Shown: positions 31,481-41,046 of the stretch, one piece after another | Position numbering within the stretch: the first letter of the stretch is position 1 | How the letters are laid out: the number at the start of each line of letters is the position of its first letter | Assembly: GCF_033097365.1 (NCBI RefSeq) | Contig: NZ_AP028461.1 | Span: 11,001,501 to 11,065,500 of the forward strand | Direction: 5' to 3' | DNA from: Actinoplanes sichuanensis | Lineage (GTDB): Bacteria; Actinomycetota; Actinomycetes; Mycobacteriales; Micromonosporaceae | DNA length: 64,000 bases | Position numbers and translations under genes: made by a program | Notes under the pieces: generated by a model | Database searches by the model: none | Seen by the model: the letters and a program-made list of their open reading frames with translations, nothing else | Told to the model about the DNA's origin: nothing

Positions 31481-32518
31481 TCAGCTCTTCAACCTGGCGA
31501 TCCGCCCGTCCCGGCCGGACGCCCAGCAGGAGCCGTCGTCGGTGCAGGCCACCGCATCGAAGCTGCCGGTGTCGAAACGCCGCCAGGTCACCCCGCCGTT
31601 CCAGGAGACGTCGCTGCCGGTCGGGCCGACGGCCAGCGCGGTACGCCCACGCCACCACGCCACTCCGGACCGGTACTCGCCGGGGACCGTCCGGGACACC
31701 GTCCAGTGCCGTCCGCCGTCCCGGGTGACCGCCGCACCATCGGGTGCGGACGTCTCCGCGGCGTAGTCACCGCCGACTGCGATGCCCTGCCCGTGACCCC
31801 GGAAGGCCAGCGAATAGATCCCGGCGCTCGGGCCGCTCGGCACCGGTGAATCGGTCACCGACCAGTTCCACCCGCCGTCGGCGGAGGAGAACACCCGGGC
31901 CGTGGCGTCGCCGCCGGTCGCGAACCAGGCCCGCCGCCCGGCCGAGACCAGGCAGGTGCCGCTGGCCGCGAAGGCGAACTCACCCGGCAGCGCGTCGGGC
32001 ATGCCGCCGGTCGGCCGGGTCTGCCAGGTCCGGCCGCCGTCCCGGGTGGCCAGGATCCGGAACTTCCCACCGACCGGGTCGGACAGGGCCAGCCCGTGCC
32101 GCCGGTCGAGGAAGGTCAGACAGTCGTAGAAGGCGGCCGGATCGTCGTTGCGGAACGTCTCGGTCCAGGAGGAGCCGCCGTCCGAGGTCGAGTAGATCCG
32201 GGAGTCCGGGCCGTTGCCGATGGTCAGGGCCACCGCGTGTCGGGAGTCGAAGGCCTCGATGTCCCGGAACTGGAGGGCGGCCGCGTCGGGTGGGCCGACC
32301 GAGGCCCAGGTGCGCCCGCCGTCCACGGTCCGCAACACCGTCCCGGCCGATCCGGCCGCCCACGCGACGTTCTTCGTGACCGGAGCCAGCCCACGGAACC
32401 GTGCGGTCGAGCCGGTGTCGGTGAGCTGCCAGGACAGTCCGGGACCCGGGGTGAATCCGGTGCCGCCGGCCACGACGAGGGCGAGCACTGCGATGGACAG
32501 TTTTCGATGCAACGTCAT
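31481..32518 (-). CDS. Exported BNR/YCF48-like beta-propeller protein
   Basis: The 345-residue protein has a signal peptide (LSIAVLALVVAGGTGFTPG) and at least five BNR (Asp-box) repeats, such as TVDGGRTWASV, TSDGGSSWTET, TRDGGRTWQT, SADGGWNWSV and TRDGGRHWTV. It forms a propeller like YCF48 or sialidase-fold proteins, but I do not see the sialidase catalytic set. It is likely secreted. It converges on the response regulator gene with a 3-bp gap. Confidence 0.85.
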   Translation of the reverse strand: MTLHRKLSIAVLALVVAGGTGFTPGPGLSWQLTDTGSTARFRGLAPVTKNVAWAAGSAGTVLRTVDGGRTWASVGPPDAAALQFRDIEAFDSRHAVALTIGNGPDSRIYSTSDGGSSWTETFRNDDPAAFYDCLTFLDRRHGLALSDPVGGKFRILATRDGGRTWQTRPTGGMPDALPGEFAFAASGTCLVSAGRRAWFATGGDATARVFSSADGGWNWSVTDSPVPSGPSAGIYSLAFRGHGQGIAVGGDYAAETSAPDGAAVTRDGGRHWTVSRTVPGEYRSGVAWWRGRTALAVGPTGSDVSWNGGVTWRRFDTGSFDAVACTDDGSCWASGRDGRIARLKS

Positions 32519-32536
32519 GCCGGGGAACCTACCGTG

Positions 32537-32722
32537 TCAAGCGGCGGATCTCGATGGGCTCGGTATCGGGGTCGGCGTCGGTGTGTCGTTGGCCAGAAGT
32601 CGCCCGGCGAGCAGGCCGCAGCCCAGGATCAGCACCGCGGCGATCAGGGCGAGCAGCCCCTGTGTCATCGGCTGCGATCTCCGGCCCGGTAGTCGCTGGA
32701 AGTCGCTGAACGCATCACCCAT
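32537..32722 (-). CDS. Small single-span membrane protein
   Basis: The 61-residue ORF from ATG 32722 (GAGAGGGG upstream) has one membrane helix (LLALIAAVLILGCGLLAGRLL) and a Thr/Pro/Ser-rich tail (DTPTPTPIPSPS) that likely points outside. A longer in-frame start at 32788 lacks a ribosome site. Function unknown. It sits 18 bp upstream of the BNR protein on the same strand and may be co-expressed with it. Confidence 0.5.
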   Translation of the reverse strand: MGDAFSDFQRLPGRRSQPMTQGLLALIAAVLILGCGLLAGRLLANDTPTPTPIPSPSRSAA

Positions 32723-32821
32723 CACCGGTCCCCTCTCGACGCTCCCCACCCCGATTCTCAACGGGCGGAAGGCTTCGATGGACATCACTCGTCAGGGATC
32801 AGCCGAACAACCGGCCCGGTC

Positions 32822-34657
32822 TCACCCGTCCAGCAGGGCGCGCAGCCGAACGCTGTCCGCCGTGGTCCAGCCGGGTGGTGGCGCCAGGGCGGCCCAGCCG
32901 TCGACGGTCTCCGATCGGTACGAATGCCCGTGCCCGGTCGGCACCTTGTTGGAGAAGACCAGGTCGCAGGTGATCTGCCAGAACGTGATGCCCGGGTACC
33001 AGTGCATGTCCGGCGTGACGTCCGGCGCCCGCTGCCCGATCAGCCACTGTGGTTTCTTCCACAGCAGGTCCCAGCTCCACCAGACCACCGGGTCGGTCGC
33101 GTTCTGCAGATAGACCACCTTCGGTCGGGGGCCGGACATGTCTCGCAGCTCGGCCGCGTCGTCGGCGAACTCCACCGGCAGCGCCGGATAGGCCGGGTCC
33201 CAGATCGGGCTGCCGGCGGCCCGGCCCTCGGTGAGCGTCCGGTGGGTCGGGTTGGCGAACGTCGGCCCCAGCAGCAGCGCCCCGTCCGCCCCGTCGACCA
33301 GGCGCTCCGGTGTCCCGAAGGTCATCTCCATCCCGTACGTCCCGAGGCTCTCGCCGAACAGCAGCAACCGCGGCCGCGTCGCGACCGGGAGCGTCACCCA
33401 CCTCGCGCGCACCGCGCTGATCAGTGCGTCCGCGGCGTCGGCCACCTCGGACCGGTCACCCATGAAGGCGAAGAAGCTGGGCAGATACGAATACTGCATG
33501 GACACCAGCGCGGTGTCCCCGGCATACATGAACTCCAGCGACCGGGGGACCTTGTTGTCCACCCAGCCGGTGCCGGTCGGGGTGATCACGGCGATCACCG
33601 CCCGGTCGAAGGCGCCGGTCCGGTCCATCTCGCGGACCACCAGCTCGGCCCGCTCCGTCAGGGTGTCGGCCGAGGTGAGGCCGGCGTAGACGCGGATCGG
33701 CTCGATCGCGGGCCGCCCGGCGAACGTGGACAGCTCCTCGACCGTGGGGGTCCCGGCCACGAACGTGCGGCCCTGGCGGCCCAGCGAGTCCCACGCGACG
33801 TACGACTGCGGGCCGCCGGAGCGCAGCGTGGACGCCGGGACGGTGACGCCGCTGCCGGTCCCGCTGTTCTCCACGGCGGCCAGCCGGTCGACGGTGGTGA
33901 ACAGGTTGGCGATCAGCAGACCGTCGAAGGCCGAGTAGGCCAGCACGGCCACCACCAGGGTGCCTGCGCAGTAGGCGGCGCGCTGCGGGACGACCCGGCG
34001 GAACAGCAGCGCGCAGCCGTACGTGGACAGGCGCAGGAACCGGGCGATCAGCAGCAGCAGGCCGAAGGTGAGGAGGCTGGCCCCGACGGTGCGGGCGATG
34101 TCGTACTCCGGGACGGGCTCCATCCCGAGCCGGATCCGCAGGTCACGCTGCCAGCGGGTGCCGAGCCAGAGGAAGATCACCACCATCACCGGCACCACCG
34201 CGGCCAGGGCCGCCCAGGCGATCAGCGCGGTCCGGGCGAGGAACGGCCCGTGCAGGCGGCGGGCCAGCGCCCCGGCGGCGGCGCCCAGCGCGTAACCCAT
34301 CGCGGCGGTGATCCCGGCGACCACACCCTGGAGGAACCAGGCGCGCGGCAGCAGCGACGGGGTGAAGGACAGGCAGTAGAAGAGTGCGGCCAGTCCGGCG
34401 CCGGTGACGCTCAGACCGGAGCGGACGATGCGGCGCGGGCCGGGCGGTGCCGGGGGGAGCGGGTCGTCCTCGGGGGATCGGCGGGGGGAGGGAATCCGGG
34501 AGAGCAGCGCCCTCGGCCATCCGGGAGGGGACGCCACCACAGGTCTGAGCATCCGGTGCTCCGTTTCGTCGGGCCGGTCCCACACCGGGTGTGACGACAT
34601 CGACCCGATGCGTTGCTTATCCATCATCGTGGTCGATCCGGTTGAGCGCCGCCTCAT
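32822..34657 (-). CDS. Multi-span membrane protein with alpha/beta-hydrolase domain
   Basis: The 611-residue protein has about five membrane helices in its first 300 residues (GLAALFYCLSFTPSLLPRAW, VVAGITAAMGYALGAAAGAL and others), followed by an outside or inside alpha/beta-hydrolase domain with nucleophile elbow LFGESLGTYG (Ser of GESLG), and C-terminal WYPGITFWQITCDL. This pattern matches the actinobacterial family of membrane-bound hydrolases of unknown function. It could act on lipids. The start is uncertain: ATG 34657 is given, and other Met codons occur within the next 57 bases. Confidence 0.8.
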   Translation of the reverse strand: MRRRSTGSTTMMDKQRIGSMSSHPVWDRPDETEHRMLRPVVASPPGWPRALLSRIPSPRRSPEDDPLPPAPPGPRRIVRSGLSVTGAGLAALFYCLSFTPSLLPRAWFLQGVVAGITAAMGYALGAAAGALARRLHGPFLARTALIAWAALAAVVPVMVVIFLWLGTRWQRDLRIRLGMEPVPEYDIARTVGASLLTFGLLLLIARFLRLSTYGCALLFRRVVPQRAAYCAGTLVVAVLAYSAFDGLLIANLFTTVDRLAAVENSGTGSGVTVPASTLRSGGPQSYVAWDSLGRQGRTFVAGTPTVEELSTFAGRPAIEPIRVYAGLTSADTLTERAELVVREMDRTGAFDRAVIAVITPTGTGWVDNKVPRSLEFMYAGDTALVSMQYSYLPSFFAFMGDRSEVADAADALISAVRARWVTLPVATRPRLLLFGESLGTYGMEMTFGTPERLVDGADGALLLGPTFANPTHRTLTEGRAAGSPIWDPAYPALPVEFADDAAELRDMSGPRPKVVYLQNATDPVVWWSWDLLWKKPQWLIGQRAPDVTPDMHWYPGITFWQITCDLVFSNKVPTGHGHSYRSETVDGWAALAPPPGWTTADSVRLRALLDG

Positions 34658-34744
34658 TTCCCTCGGGGTATTCCCTGGTTTCTTCTCCGGGGTTCATTCA
34701 CTTCCGGCCTCGCCTGCCGATGACATGCGGTGAGGAGGAACTCG

Positions 34745-36574
34745 ATGCGGCTGCGTAACTGGATCGCGGTGCTGGTCAGCGTGTTGTTGCTGGCTGGGGC
34801 CGGTGTCGCCGGCATTCTGGTGAACCGATCGACCGTGCAAGCGGTGGAGAAGGTGCACCGGACCGACACCACCGCGCTCGGCGACAACAACGCTGAGCTG
34901 ACCGGTCAGCTCCAGTACTACTCCACGGTCGAGCTGGGCAAGATCGGCGCCCTGATCGCCTCGGCCGGTGCGACCACGCCCGCGCAGGCCAAGGCGGCGC
35001 TGATGGCCGCGGCGAAGAAGACCAACACCTTCCAGTACGGCCTGCTCATCACCGATGCGAACCGGAACGTGTTGCTGGCGAGCAGCGACTCGGCCCGGCC
35101 GGCCACCGACGACGTCGGCTGGCAGCGGATGTGGGCTCAGCTCGAAACCGCCGCCGGGAACACCTCCGAGACGGATGACTACGGCTTCTCCAACGTGATG
35201 CAGGTGGCCGGCGGCGACGCAGCCAAGCCCGCCTCCTATGTGGCCGCGGTGGCGGTGCCGTTCAAGCGGAACGGTGTCCTGGCCGGGTACCTGATCGGGT
35301 TGAACCACATCTCGTCGACCTCGCTACAGGGGTACATGCGAGAGCTGAAGAGCGACTACCACCGCACCACGATCGTGGACACCAGCGGCCGGGTCGGTGC
35401 GGCCAGCCTGGACGAGGTGCTCGGCACCACGGTCAACCCGGAGATCCTGAGGAGCCGGAGCGGGACCTCGGCCTTCGTCGAGTATCTCGAGGGCGAAGAG
35501 AAGATGATCGCCGTCGTGATCGACATCGATCACAGCGGGTGGTACTACGTCCGGACCCAGACCAAGGCGTCCTTCGACGGTGTGGTCTACAACCGCAGCC
35601 AGACCCTCAACCTGACGCTGCTGGCGATGCTGGTGATCGGTGTGGTCGGCATCACTCTGCTCGGCTACCGGACCCAGATCACCAGGCGCCGTGCCGACGA
35701 ACGCTTCCAGGCGCTCTTCCAGCACGCCCCGGACCTGGTGTCGGTGCTCGACGGTCAGGGCCGGATCATCTTCAGCAGCCCGAGCACCACCTCGATCCTC
35801 GGGTTCCCGTCCGGCTCGCTGGCCGGGCACAGCGTCTTCGACGTGGTGCACAACGAGGACCAGCCGCAGATGCGGGAGCAGTTGTTCGCCCTGCTCGCCG
35901 ACCCGGCCGGGGTGATGCGCCTGCAGTGCCGGGTGCGCACCGCGGACGGCCAGTTCCGCTGGTTCGACTTCACCGCCTCCAACCAGATGGCCAACCCGTC
36001 GCTGAACGGCGTGGTGATCAACGCCCGGGACATCTCGGAGAACCGGGCGTTCCAGGAGCGGCTGGAGCACGAGGCGCAGCACGACCCGTTGACCGGTCTG
36101 CCCAACCGGCGCCGGATGACGGACAAGCTCCACTCGACGCTGCGGGCCGACGCGGTGGCCGTGCTCTTCGTCGACCTGAACGGGTTCAAGCCGGTCAACG
36201 ACCGGCACGGGCACGAGATCGGCGACGAGTTGCTGCGGCAGGTGGCCGACCGGCTCAGCGCCTGCGTGCGTACCGAGGACGTGCTGTCCCGGGTCGGTGG
36301 TGACGAGTTCGTCATCCTGATGCCCGGTACGGTCGCGCCCGACGACGCGATCGCGATGGCCGGCCGCGTACGGTACGTCCTGGAGCTGCCGTTCCGGATC
36401 GACGGGCACGAGATCGGCATCGGCGCGAGCGTCGGGGTGCACCTGGCCCCGGCCGCGACCGATCCGGATGAGGCCCTGCGCGCCGCCGACCATGCCATGT
36501 ACGAGATCAAGCACTCGACCCGGATTCCGGAAGGAGTGACGGTCAGGGTGGGCCGGCACCGTGCGGCGGACTAA
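34745..36574 (+). CDS. Membrane-bound PAS-GGDEF diguanylate cyclase
   Basis: The 609-residue protein makes the second messenger c-di-GMP. Order: N-terminal helix (IAVLVSVLLLAGAGVAGILV), outside sensing region of about 240 residues, second helix (LTLLAMLVIGVVGITLLGY), a PAS domain (FQALFQHAPDLVSVLDGQ), and a GGDEF domain with the active-site GGDEF at residues 518-522. An RTED motif five residues before it is an intact inhibitory I-site, so product feedback is expected. ATG 34745 has GGAGG upstream, preferred over 34730. No EAL domain follows. Confidence 0.92.
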   Translation: MRLRNWIAVLVSVLLLAGAGVAGILVNRSTVQAVEKVHRTDTTALGDNNAELTGQLQYYSTVELGKIGALIASAGATTPAQAKAALMAAAKKTNTFQYGLLITDANRNVLLASSDSARPATDDVGWQRMWAQLETAAGNTSETDDYGFSNVMQVAGGDAAKPASYVAAVAVPFKRNGVLAGYLIGLNHISSTSLQGYMRELKSDYHRTTIVDTSGRVGAASLDEVLGTTVNPEILRSRSGTSAFVEYLEGEEKMIAVVIDIDHSGWYYVRTQTKASFDGVVYNRSQTLNLTLLAMLVIGVVGITLLGYRTQITRRRADERFQALFQHAPDLVSVLDGQGRIIFSSPSTTSILGFPSGSLAGHSVFDVVHNEDQPQMREQLFALLADPAGVMRLQCRVRTADGQFRWFDFTASNQMANPSLNGVVINARDISENRAFQERLEHEAQHDPLTGLPNRRRMTDKLHSTLRADAVAVLFVDLNGFKPVNDRHGHEIGDELLRQVADRLSACVRTEDVLSRVGGDEFVILMPGTVAPDDAIAMAGRVRYVLELPFRIDGHEIGIGASVGVHLAPAATDPDEALRAADHAMYEIKHSTRIPEGVTVRVGRHRAAD

Positions 36575-36614
36575 ACTTCGTGCACACTGGGTGCATTAAG
36601 TTCCGACCGAAACG

Positions 36615-38330
36615 GTGGTGGCCGCGGTGTCCAAGGTGTTCTCCCGGCGGGATCTCGACTTCCTGCTCTACGAATGGCTCGACGCCGAGGCCCTGACCGC
36701 GCGGGAGCGGTACGCCGAGCACTCCCGGGAGACGTTCGACGACTTCCTCGACGTCTCCCAGCAGATCGCCGAGCGCGACTTCGCCCCGCACAACCGCACC
36801 GGCGATCTCAACGAGCCGACCTTCGACGGCGAGCGGGTCACGATCATCCCCGAGGTGAGCCGGGCGCTGCAGGTCTTCGCCGAGTCCGGGCTGATCGCCG
36901 CCGGCTTCCCGGCCGAGCACGGCGGGCTCCAGTTGCCGCACGTGCTCCAGCGGGCCTGCTTCCTGTGGTTCCAGGCCGCCAACACCGGCACCTCGGCGTA
37001 CGCGATGCTCACCTCGGGCAATTCCCACCTGCTCCTGACCCACGGCACCGAGGAGCAGATCCGCCGCTACGTCCACCCGATGCTGGAGGGCCGGTTCACC
37101 GGCACCATGTGCCTGTCCGAGCCGCAGGCCGGGTCCTCCCTGAGTGACGTCGCCACCAGGGCGGTCAAGCAGGCCGACGGGACCTACCGGATCGACGGCG
37201 GCAAGATGTGGATCTCCGGCGGTGACCACGAGCTGAGCGAGAACATCATCCACCTGGTGCTGGCCCGGGTCGTCGGCGCGCCGGCCGGGGTCAAGGGTCT
37301 GTCGCTGTTCATCGTGCCGAAGAAGAACCTGGAGACCGGCGAGCGCAACGGCGTCGTGCTGGCCGGGCTCAACCACAAGATGGGCTACCGCGGCACCACC
37401 AACACGGTGCTCGCCTTCGACGGCGCCGTCGGTGAGCTGGTCGGCGAGGAGGGCCGCGGCCTCCAGTACATGTTCCACATGATGAACGAGGCGCGGATCG
37501 GGGTCGGCTCCGGCGCGGTCGCCCTCGGCTACACCGGCTACCTGCACGCCCTCGCCTACGCGCGGGAGCGGCAGCAGGGCCGCCCGGTCGGCGACAAGGA
37601 CCCGACGGCGCCGCCGGTCCCGATCGTCGAGCACCCGGACGTGCGCCGCATGCTGCTCGCCTCCAAGTCGTACGTCGAAGGGGGGCTGGCCCTGGTCCTC
37701 TACGCGGCGAAGCTGCTGGACGAGCCGTCGCCGGAGAACGACCTGCTCCTGGACACTCTGACGCCGATCGTGAAGGCCTGGCCGTCGCAGTGGTGCCGGC
37801 TGGCCGACGACCACGCCATCCAGGTCCACGGTGGCTACGGCTACACCCGGGAGTACCCGGTCGAGCAGTTCTACCGGGACAACCGCCTCAACTCGATCCA
37901 CGAGGGCACCGACGGCATCCAGGCCCTCGATCTGCTCGGCCGCAAGGTCACCCAGCACGGTGGCGCCGGGCTCGGGTTGCTGCTCGATCGGATCCGGGCC
38001 ACCGCCGCGCGGACTCCCGAACTGGGTGCCCACGTCGCCAGGGCCGCCGACCGACTCGCCGTGACCACCGCCAAGCTGTGGGCCGATCCGTCGAAGGCTC
38101 TGGTCAACGCCACGGCATATCTGGACGCCGCCGGCCATCTGGTGATCGCCTGGCTCTGGCTCGAGCAGCTGTTGGCCGCGGAGGGCAAGGAGGGTGACTT
38201 CTACGCGGGCAAGCGCCTGGCCGCCAGGTACTTCGTCACCCACGAGCTGCCCCGGATCGGGCCCATGCTGGACCTGCTCGACTCGGGCGACACCCTGCTT
38301 CGGGACATGGACGACGCCTGGTTGGGCTAG
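36615..38330 (+). CDS. Acyl-CoA dehydrogenase family protein
   Basis: The 571-residue flavoprotein shows family blocks: GLIAAGFPAEHGGLQLPH, LTHGTEEQIRRYVHPML, MCLSEPQAGSSLSDV, GKMWISGGDHELSENI, MNEARIGVGSGAVALGYTGY and VHGGYGYTREYPVEQFYRD. It belongs to the long form (about 570-600 residues) with an extra C-terminal helical domain that is often found in fatty-acid or aromatic acyl-CoA oxidation. No other beta-oxidation gene is adjacent, so the substrate is open. The GTG at 36615 is the furthest start; GTG 36618 and 36627 are possible. Confidence 0.88.
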   Translation: MVAAVSKVFSRRDLDFLLYEWLDAEALTARERYAEHSRETFDDFLDVSQQIAERDFAPHNRTGDLNEPTFDGERVTIIPEVSRALQVFAESGLIAAGFPAEHGGLQLPHVLQRACFLWFQAANTGTSAYAMLTSGNSHLLLTHGTEEQIRRYVHPMLEGRFTGTMCLSEPQAGSSLSDVATRAVKQADGTYRIDGGKMWISGGDHELSENIIHLVLARVVGAPAGVKGLSLFIVPKKNLETGERNGVVLAGLNHKMGYRGTTNTVLAFDGAVGELVGEEGRGLQYMFHMMNEARIGVGSGAVALGYTGYLHALAYARERQQGRPVGDKDPTAPPVPIVEHPDVRRMLLASKSYVEGGLALVLYAAKLLDEPSPENDLLLDTLTPIVKAWPSQWCRLADDHAIQVHGGYGYTREYPVEQFYRDNRLNSIHEGTDGIQALDLLGRKVTQHGGAGLGLLLDRIRATAARTPELGAHVARAADRLAVTTAKLWADPSKALVNATAYLDAAGHLVIAWLWLEQLLAAEGKEGDFYAGKRLAARYFVTHELPRIGPMLDLLDSGDTLLRDMDDAWLG

Positions 38331-38339
38331 GTTCGACGC

Positions 38340-39299
38340 ATGGCCGGTAAAGCCACGATCGTCGAAGTCGGCGACTACGAGGTCCGGGTCTCCAACCCGG
38401 ACCGGGTCTACTTCCCGGAGCTCGGTGCCACGAAGCTCGACCTGGTCGAGTACTACCTGGCGGTGAGCGACGGGATCGTCCGTGCGCTGCGCGAGCGACC
38501 CTGCATGCTGCACCGCTTCCCGGAGGGTCTGGCGGGAGAGAAGGTGCATCAGAAACGGGTGCCCAACGGCGCTCCGCCCTGGCTGGAGACGGTCCGGGTG
38601 AAGTTCCCGCGGTACAACCGGCACGCCGACGAGCTGTGCGTGACGAAACCGGCCGACGTGATCTGGGCGGTGCAGATGTCCACCGTGGAGTTCCATCCGT
38701 GGAATTCGCGGCGGGCCGACACCGAGCGCCCCGACGAGTGGCGCATCGACCTGGACCCGATGCCGGACTGCCCGTTCGGCACGGTCCAGCGGGTGGTCCC
38801 GGTGGTCCGGGAGGTCCTCGGCGAGCTCGGCATCACCGGTTATCCGAAGACGTCCGGCGGCAAGGGCCTGCACGTCTACGTGCGGATCCGGCCGGAGTGG
38901 GGCTTCACCGAGGTGCGTCGGGCGGCGCTCGCCTTCGCCCGCGAGGTGGAGCGGCGTGCTCCCGACGACGTGACGACCACCTGGTGGCGTCGCGACCGCG
39001 ACCCGTCCGCGCTGTTCATCGACTACAACCAGAACGCCCGGGACCACACGATCGCCAGCGCCTACTCGGTGCGCGGTGTCCCCGAGGCCACCGTCTCCAC
39101 CCCGGTCACCTGGGATGAGATTCAAGATCTCAACCCGCGAGACTTCACCATTCGTACGGTGCCCGAGCGCTTCGCCCGGCTCGGCGACCTGCACGCCGCC
39201 ATCGACGACGAGGCGTACTCGTTGGAGACCCTGCTGGAGTGGGCCGACCGCGACGAGAAGGCGGGCCTGGAGACCCCTGACGAGAAATCCGCCGAGTAG
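38340..39299 (+). CDS. LigD-type DNA polymerase/primase domain protein (stand-alone)
   Basis: The 319-residue protein matches the polymerase (archaeo-eukaryotic primase-like) module of LigD, used in non-homologous end joining: VRVSNPDRVYFPE, EKVHQKRVPNGAPPW, VEFHPWNSR, the metal-binding DLDP motif, KTSGGKGLHVYV and LFIDYNQNARDHTIASAYSV. No ligase or nuclease domain is attached, and no ku gene is in the window. It would fill or extend ends in break repair. ATG 38340 lies 10 bp after the acyl-CoA dehydrogenase gene. Confidence 0.92.
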   Translation: MAGKATIVEVGDYEVRVSNPDRVYFPELGATKLDLVEYYLAVSDGIVRALRERPCMLHRFPEGLAGEKVHQKRVPNGAPPWLETVRVKFPRYNRHADELCVTKPADVIWAVQMSTVEFHPWNSRRADTERPDEWRIDLDPMPDCPFGTVQRVVPVVREVLGELGITGYPKTSGGKGLHVYVRIRPEWGFTEVRRAALAFAREVERRAPDDVTTTWWRRDRDPSALFIDYNQNARDHTIASAYSVRGVPEATVSTPVTWDEIQDLNPRDFTIRTVPERFARLGDLHAAIDDEAYSLETLLEWADRDEKAGLETPDEKSAE

Positions 39300-39336
39300 G
39301 CGGGAACCGATCGACGGCCACCGGCGTGTACCGGTC

Positions 39337-39846
39337 ATGGTGTCCTCGACTGTGATGATCGGCGCGGACCCGGTGGCCTCGGAGCAGGATGGCTTCGAGG
39401 CCTTCTACCGGGCCAACGCCGACCGGATCTACCGTGCGCTCGCGGTCACCCTGCGCCGGGACGACCTGGCCGCCGACGCCGTGGCCGAGGCGATGTCGCG
39501 GGCCTACGCCCGCTGGCCCACGGTCAGCCGCCTGGACAATCCGGCCGGCTGGGTCTTCCGGGTCGCCCTCAACTGGGCCACCTCCTGGTGGCGCAAGGTG
39601 CGCCGGGAGCGACCGCCGGCCGACGACTCGGCCCATCCGCACCTGTGGCCGCCGGAGATCACGGTCGCCCGGGACGCCCTGGCCAAACTCCCCGAGCCGC
39701 AGCGCGCCGTGATCACCTGCCGGGTGCTGCTCGACCTCTCCACCGCCGACACCGCCGCCGCCCTGCGGATCAGCGAGGGCACCGTGAAGAGCCGTCTCGC
39801 CCGTGGACTGGCCGTCCTCCGGCACGAGCTGAACAGCGAGGACTGA
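39337..39846 (+). CDS. SigE-family ECF-type RNA polymerase sigma factor
   Basis: The 169-residue protein has region 2 (FEAFYRANADRIYRALAVT, AVAEAMSRAYARWPTV) and region 4 (LPEPQRAVITCRVLLD, ISEGTVKSRLARGLAVLR) of short ECF-type factors. Start is ATG 39337; an ATG at 39355 is also possible and neither has a clear ribosome site. The next gene begins 4 bp downstream and encodes a membrane protein that is likely its anti-sigma partner. Signal unknown. Confidence 0.85.
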   Translation: MVSSTVMIGADPVASEQDGFEAFYRANADRIYRALAVTLRRDDLAADAVAEAMSRAYARWPTVSRLDNPAGWVFRVALNWATSWWRKVRRERPPADDSAHPHLWPPEITVARDALAKLPEPQRAVITCRVLLDLSTADTAAALRISEGTVKSRLARGLAVLRHELNSED

Positions 39847-39849
39847 CCC

Positions 39850-41007
39850 ATGGACAGGATTCCGCAGGATGTGACCGAGGCGGTCCGGGTGGCGGCGACC
39901 GCCGCACGGGGATATCCGGGAGACCTCGCCGACGTCCACCGGCGTGCCCGCCGGCGCCGCAACCGTCAGGTGGCCCTGTCGGCCGTCGCGGTGGTGGCGG
40001 TGGCCGCCGGCGCCGGGGTGGGTGCCGGGCAGTGGCGGCAGCCCCCGCCGCCGCTGCCCGCGGCCGCGACCAGCGCACCGGCGCCCGTGGTGTCGCCGAC
40101 CACCGCACCAGCGGTCGCCCAGCCGGTCCAGCCGCTGATCCTGGACGACGCGGTCGGCACCTACCGGGCACCCGGCGGCGGGACCGTCGAGTTGGGCGGT
40201 GACAGCCGGATCGGTGAGCTGCTCCCGGACGGCACCATCACCACACACGAGGTGGTCGGCTCGGCCGGCTGGGAGCGCCTGATCGTCCTGCCGGACGGGT
40301 CGCAGGTCGCGTTCGGCTCGCACGACCTCAAGCCGGGGGACAAGCGCGTCGACGGTCCGAACGTGACCGATCTGGAGTACCGCCTGGTGGTGACCGGACC
40401 GGACGGGAAGGTCCGGGTCCAGCGGGATGTCCGCCGGATGGGCGAGTCGGTGATCCTGGTGGCCGCCACCGAGACCACGGCGTACCTGTGGCGGCCGGCC
40501 GGGCTGGTCCTGCACGACCTGGCCACCGGCAAGGAGGAGCTCGTGGTCGGCGGGGTCCGGCTGGGCCTCGGCAAGGTCTTCGGCGATCTGCGGCTCACCG
40601 ACATGCAGGGCGGCTGGCTGGCGGTCGCCCGGATGCAGGACGAATGTGTACCGCGCGTCTACGACGTCACCACCGGCCGGCTGATTGCGAAGTTGTCGCT
40701 CACCGGATCACGATGCATCGCCGTGTCCGACATCCGGCTCGCCCCGATCAGTACGCCGGAGAGCGCCTTGGTCGCGGTCGCCTATCAGCGGGAGAGCGCC
40801 GACCATCTGCTGGAGACCCGGGTCGCCCTGATCGAGGTGGTGACCGGTCGTCGGCTCACCGACTACGAGGTGCCGCCGGCATCGCCGAAGGCGGCGCTCG
40901 GGATCTCGCTCGCCTGGCAGGACGGGGACACGCTGCGGGGTGCCGCCTACCCGGTGGCGCCGGAGGGCACCGGCGAGATGAATGGTTTCACTGTGAACGC
41001 GAAGTAA
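39850..41007 (+). CDS. Membrane protein, probable anti-sigma partner with outside propeller-like domain
   Basis: The 385-residue protein has a short cytoplasmic N terminus, a basic stretch (RRARRRRNRQ), one membrane helix (VALSAVAVVAVAAGAGVGAG, near residues 41-60), a Pro/Ala/Thr linker and a large outside domain with repeated strands that could form a propeller. It starts 4 bp after the sigma gene, which is the arrangement of cognate regulators. No zinc motif is seen, so the anti-sigma role is by context. Confidence 0.6.
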   Translation: MDRIPQDVTEAVRVAATAARGYPGDLADVHRRARRRRNRQVALSAVAVVAVAAGAGVGAGQWRQPPPPLPAAATSAPAPVVSPTTAPAVAQPVQPLILDDAVGTYRAPGGGTVELGGDSRIGELLPDGTITTHEVVGSAGWERLIVLPDGSQVAFGSHDLKPGDKRVDGPNVTDLEYRLVVTGPDGKVRVQRDVRRMGESVILVAATETTAYLWRPAGLVLHDLATGKEELVVGGVRLGLGKVFGDLRLTDMQGGWLAVARMQDECVPRVYDVTTGRLIAKLSLTGSRCIAVSDIRLAPISTPESALVAVAYQRESADHLLETRVALIEVVTGRRLTDYEVPPASPKAALGISLAWQDGDTLRGAAYPVAPEGTGEMNGFTVNAK

Positions 41008-41046
41008 CCCTTTCAATTCACCTGATTCGATGGGTATCGTGCGGCG

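Noticed and set aside
36543..39338. A 931-codon open frame on the minus strand
   Set aside because: It runs antisense to the acyl-CoA dehydrogenase and LigD-type polymerase genes, whose conserved motifs are clear. Its translation is rich in Arg/Gly/Val/Asp-type shadow composition and has no recognisable domain. Long antisense frames are common in high-GC DNA.
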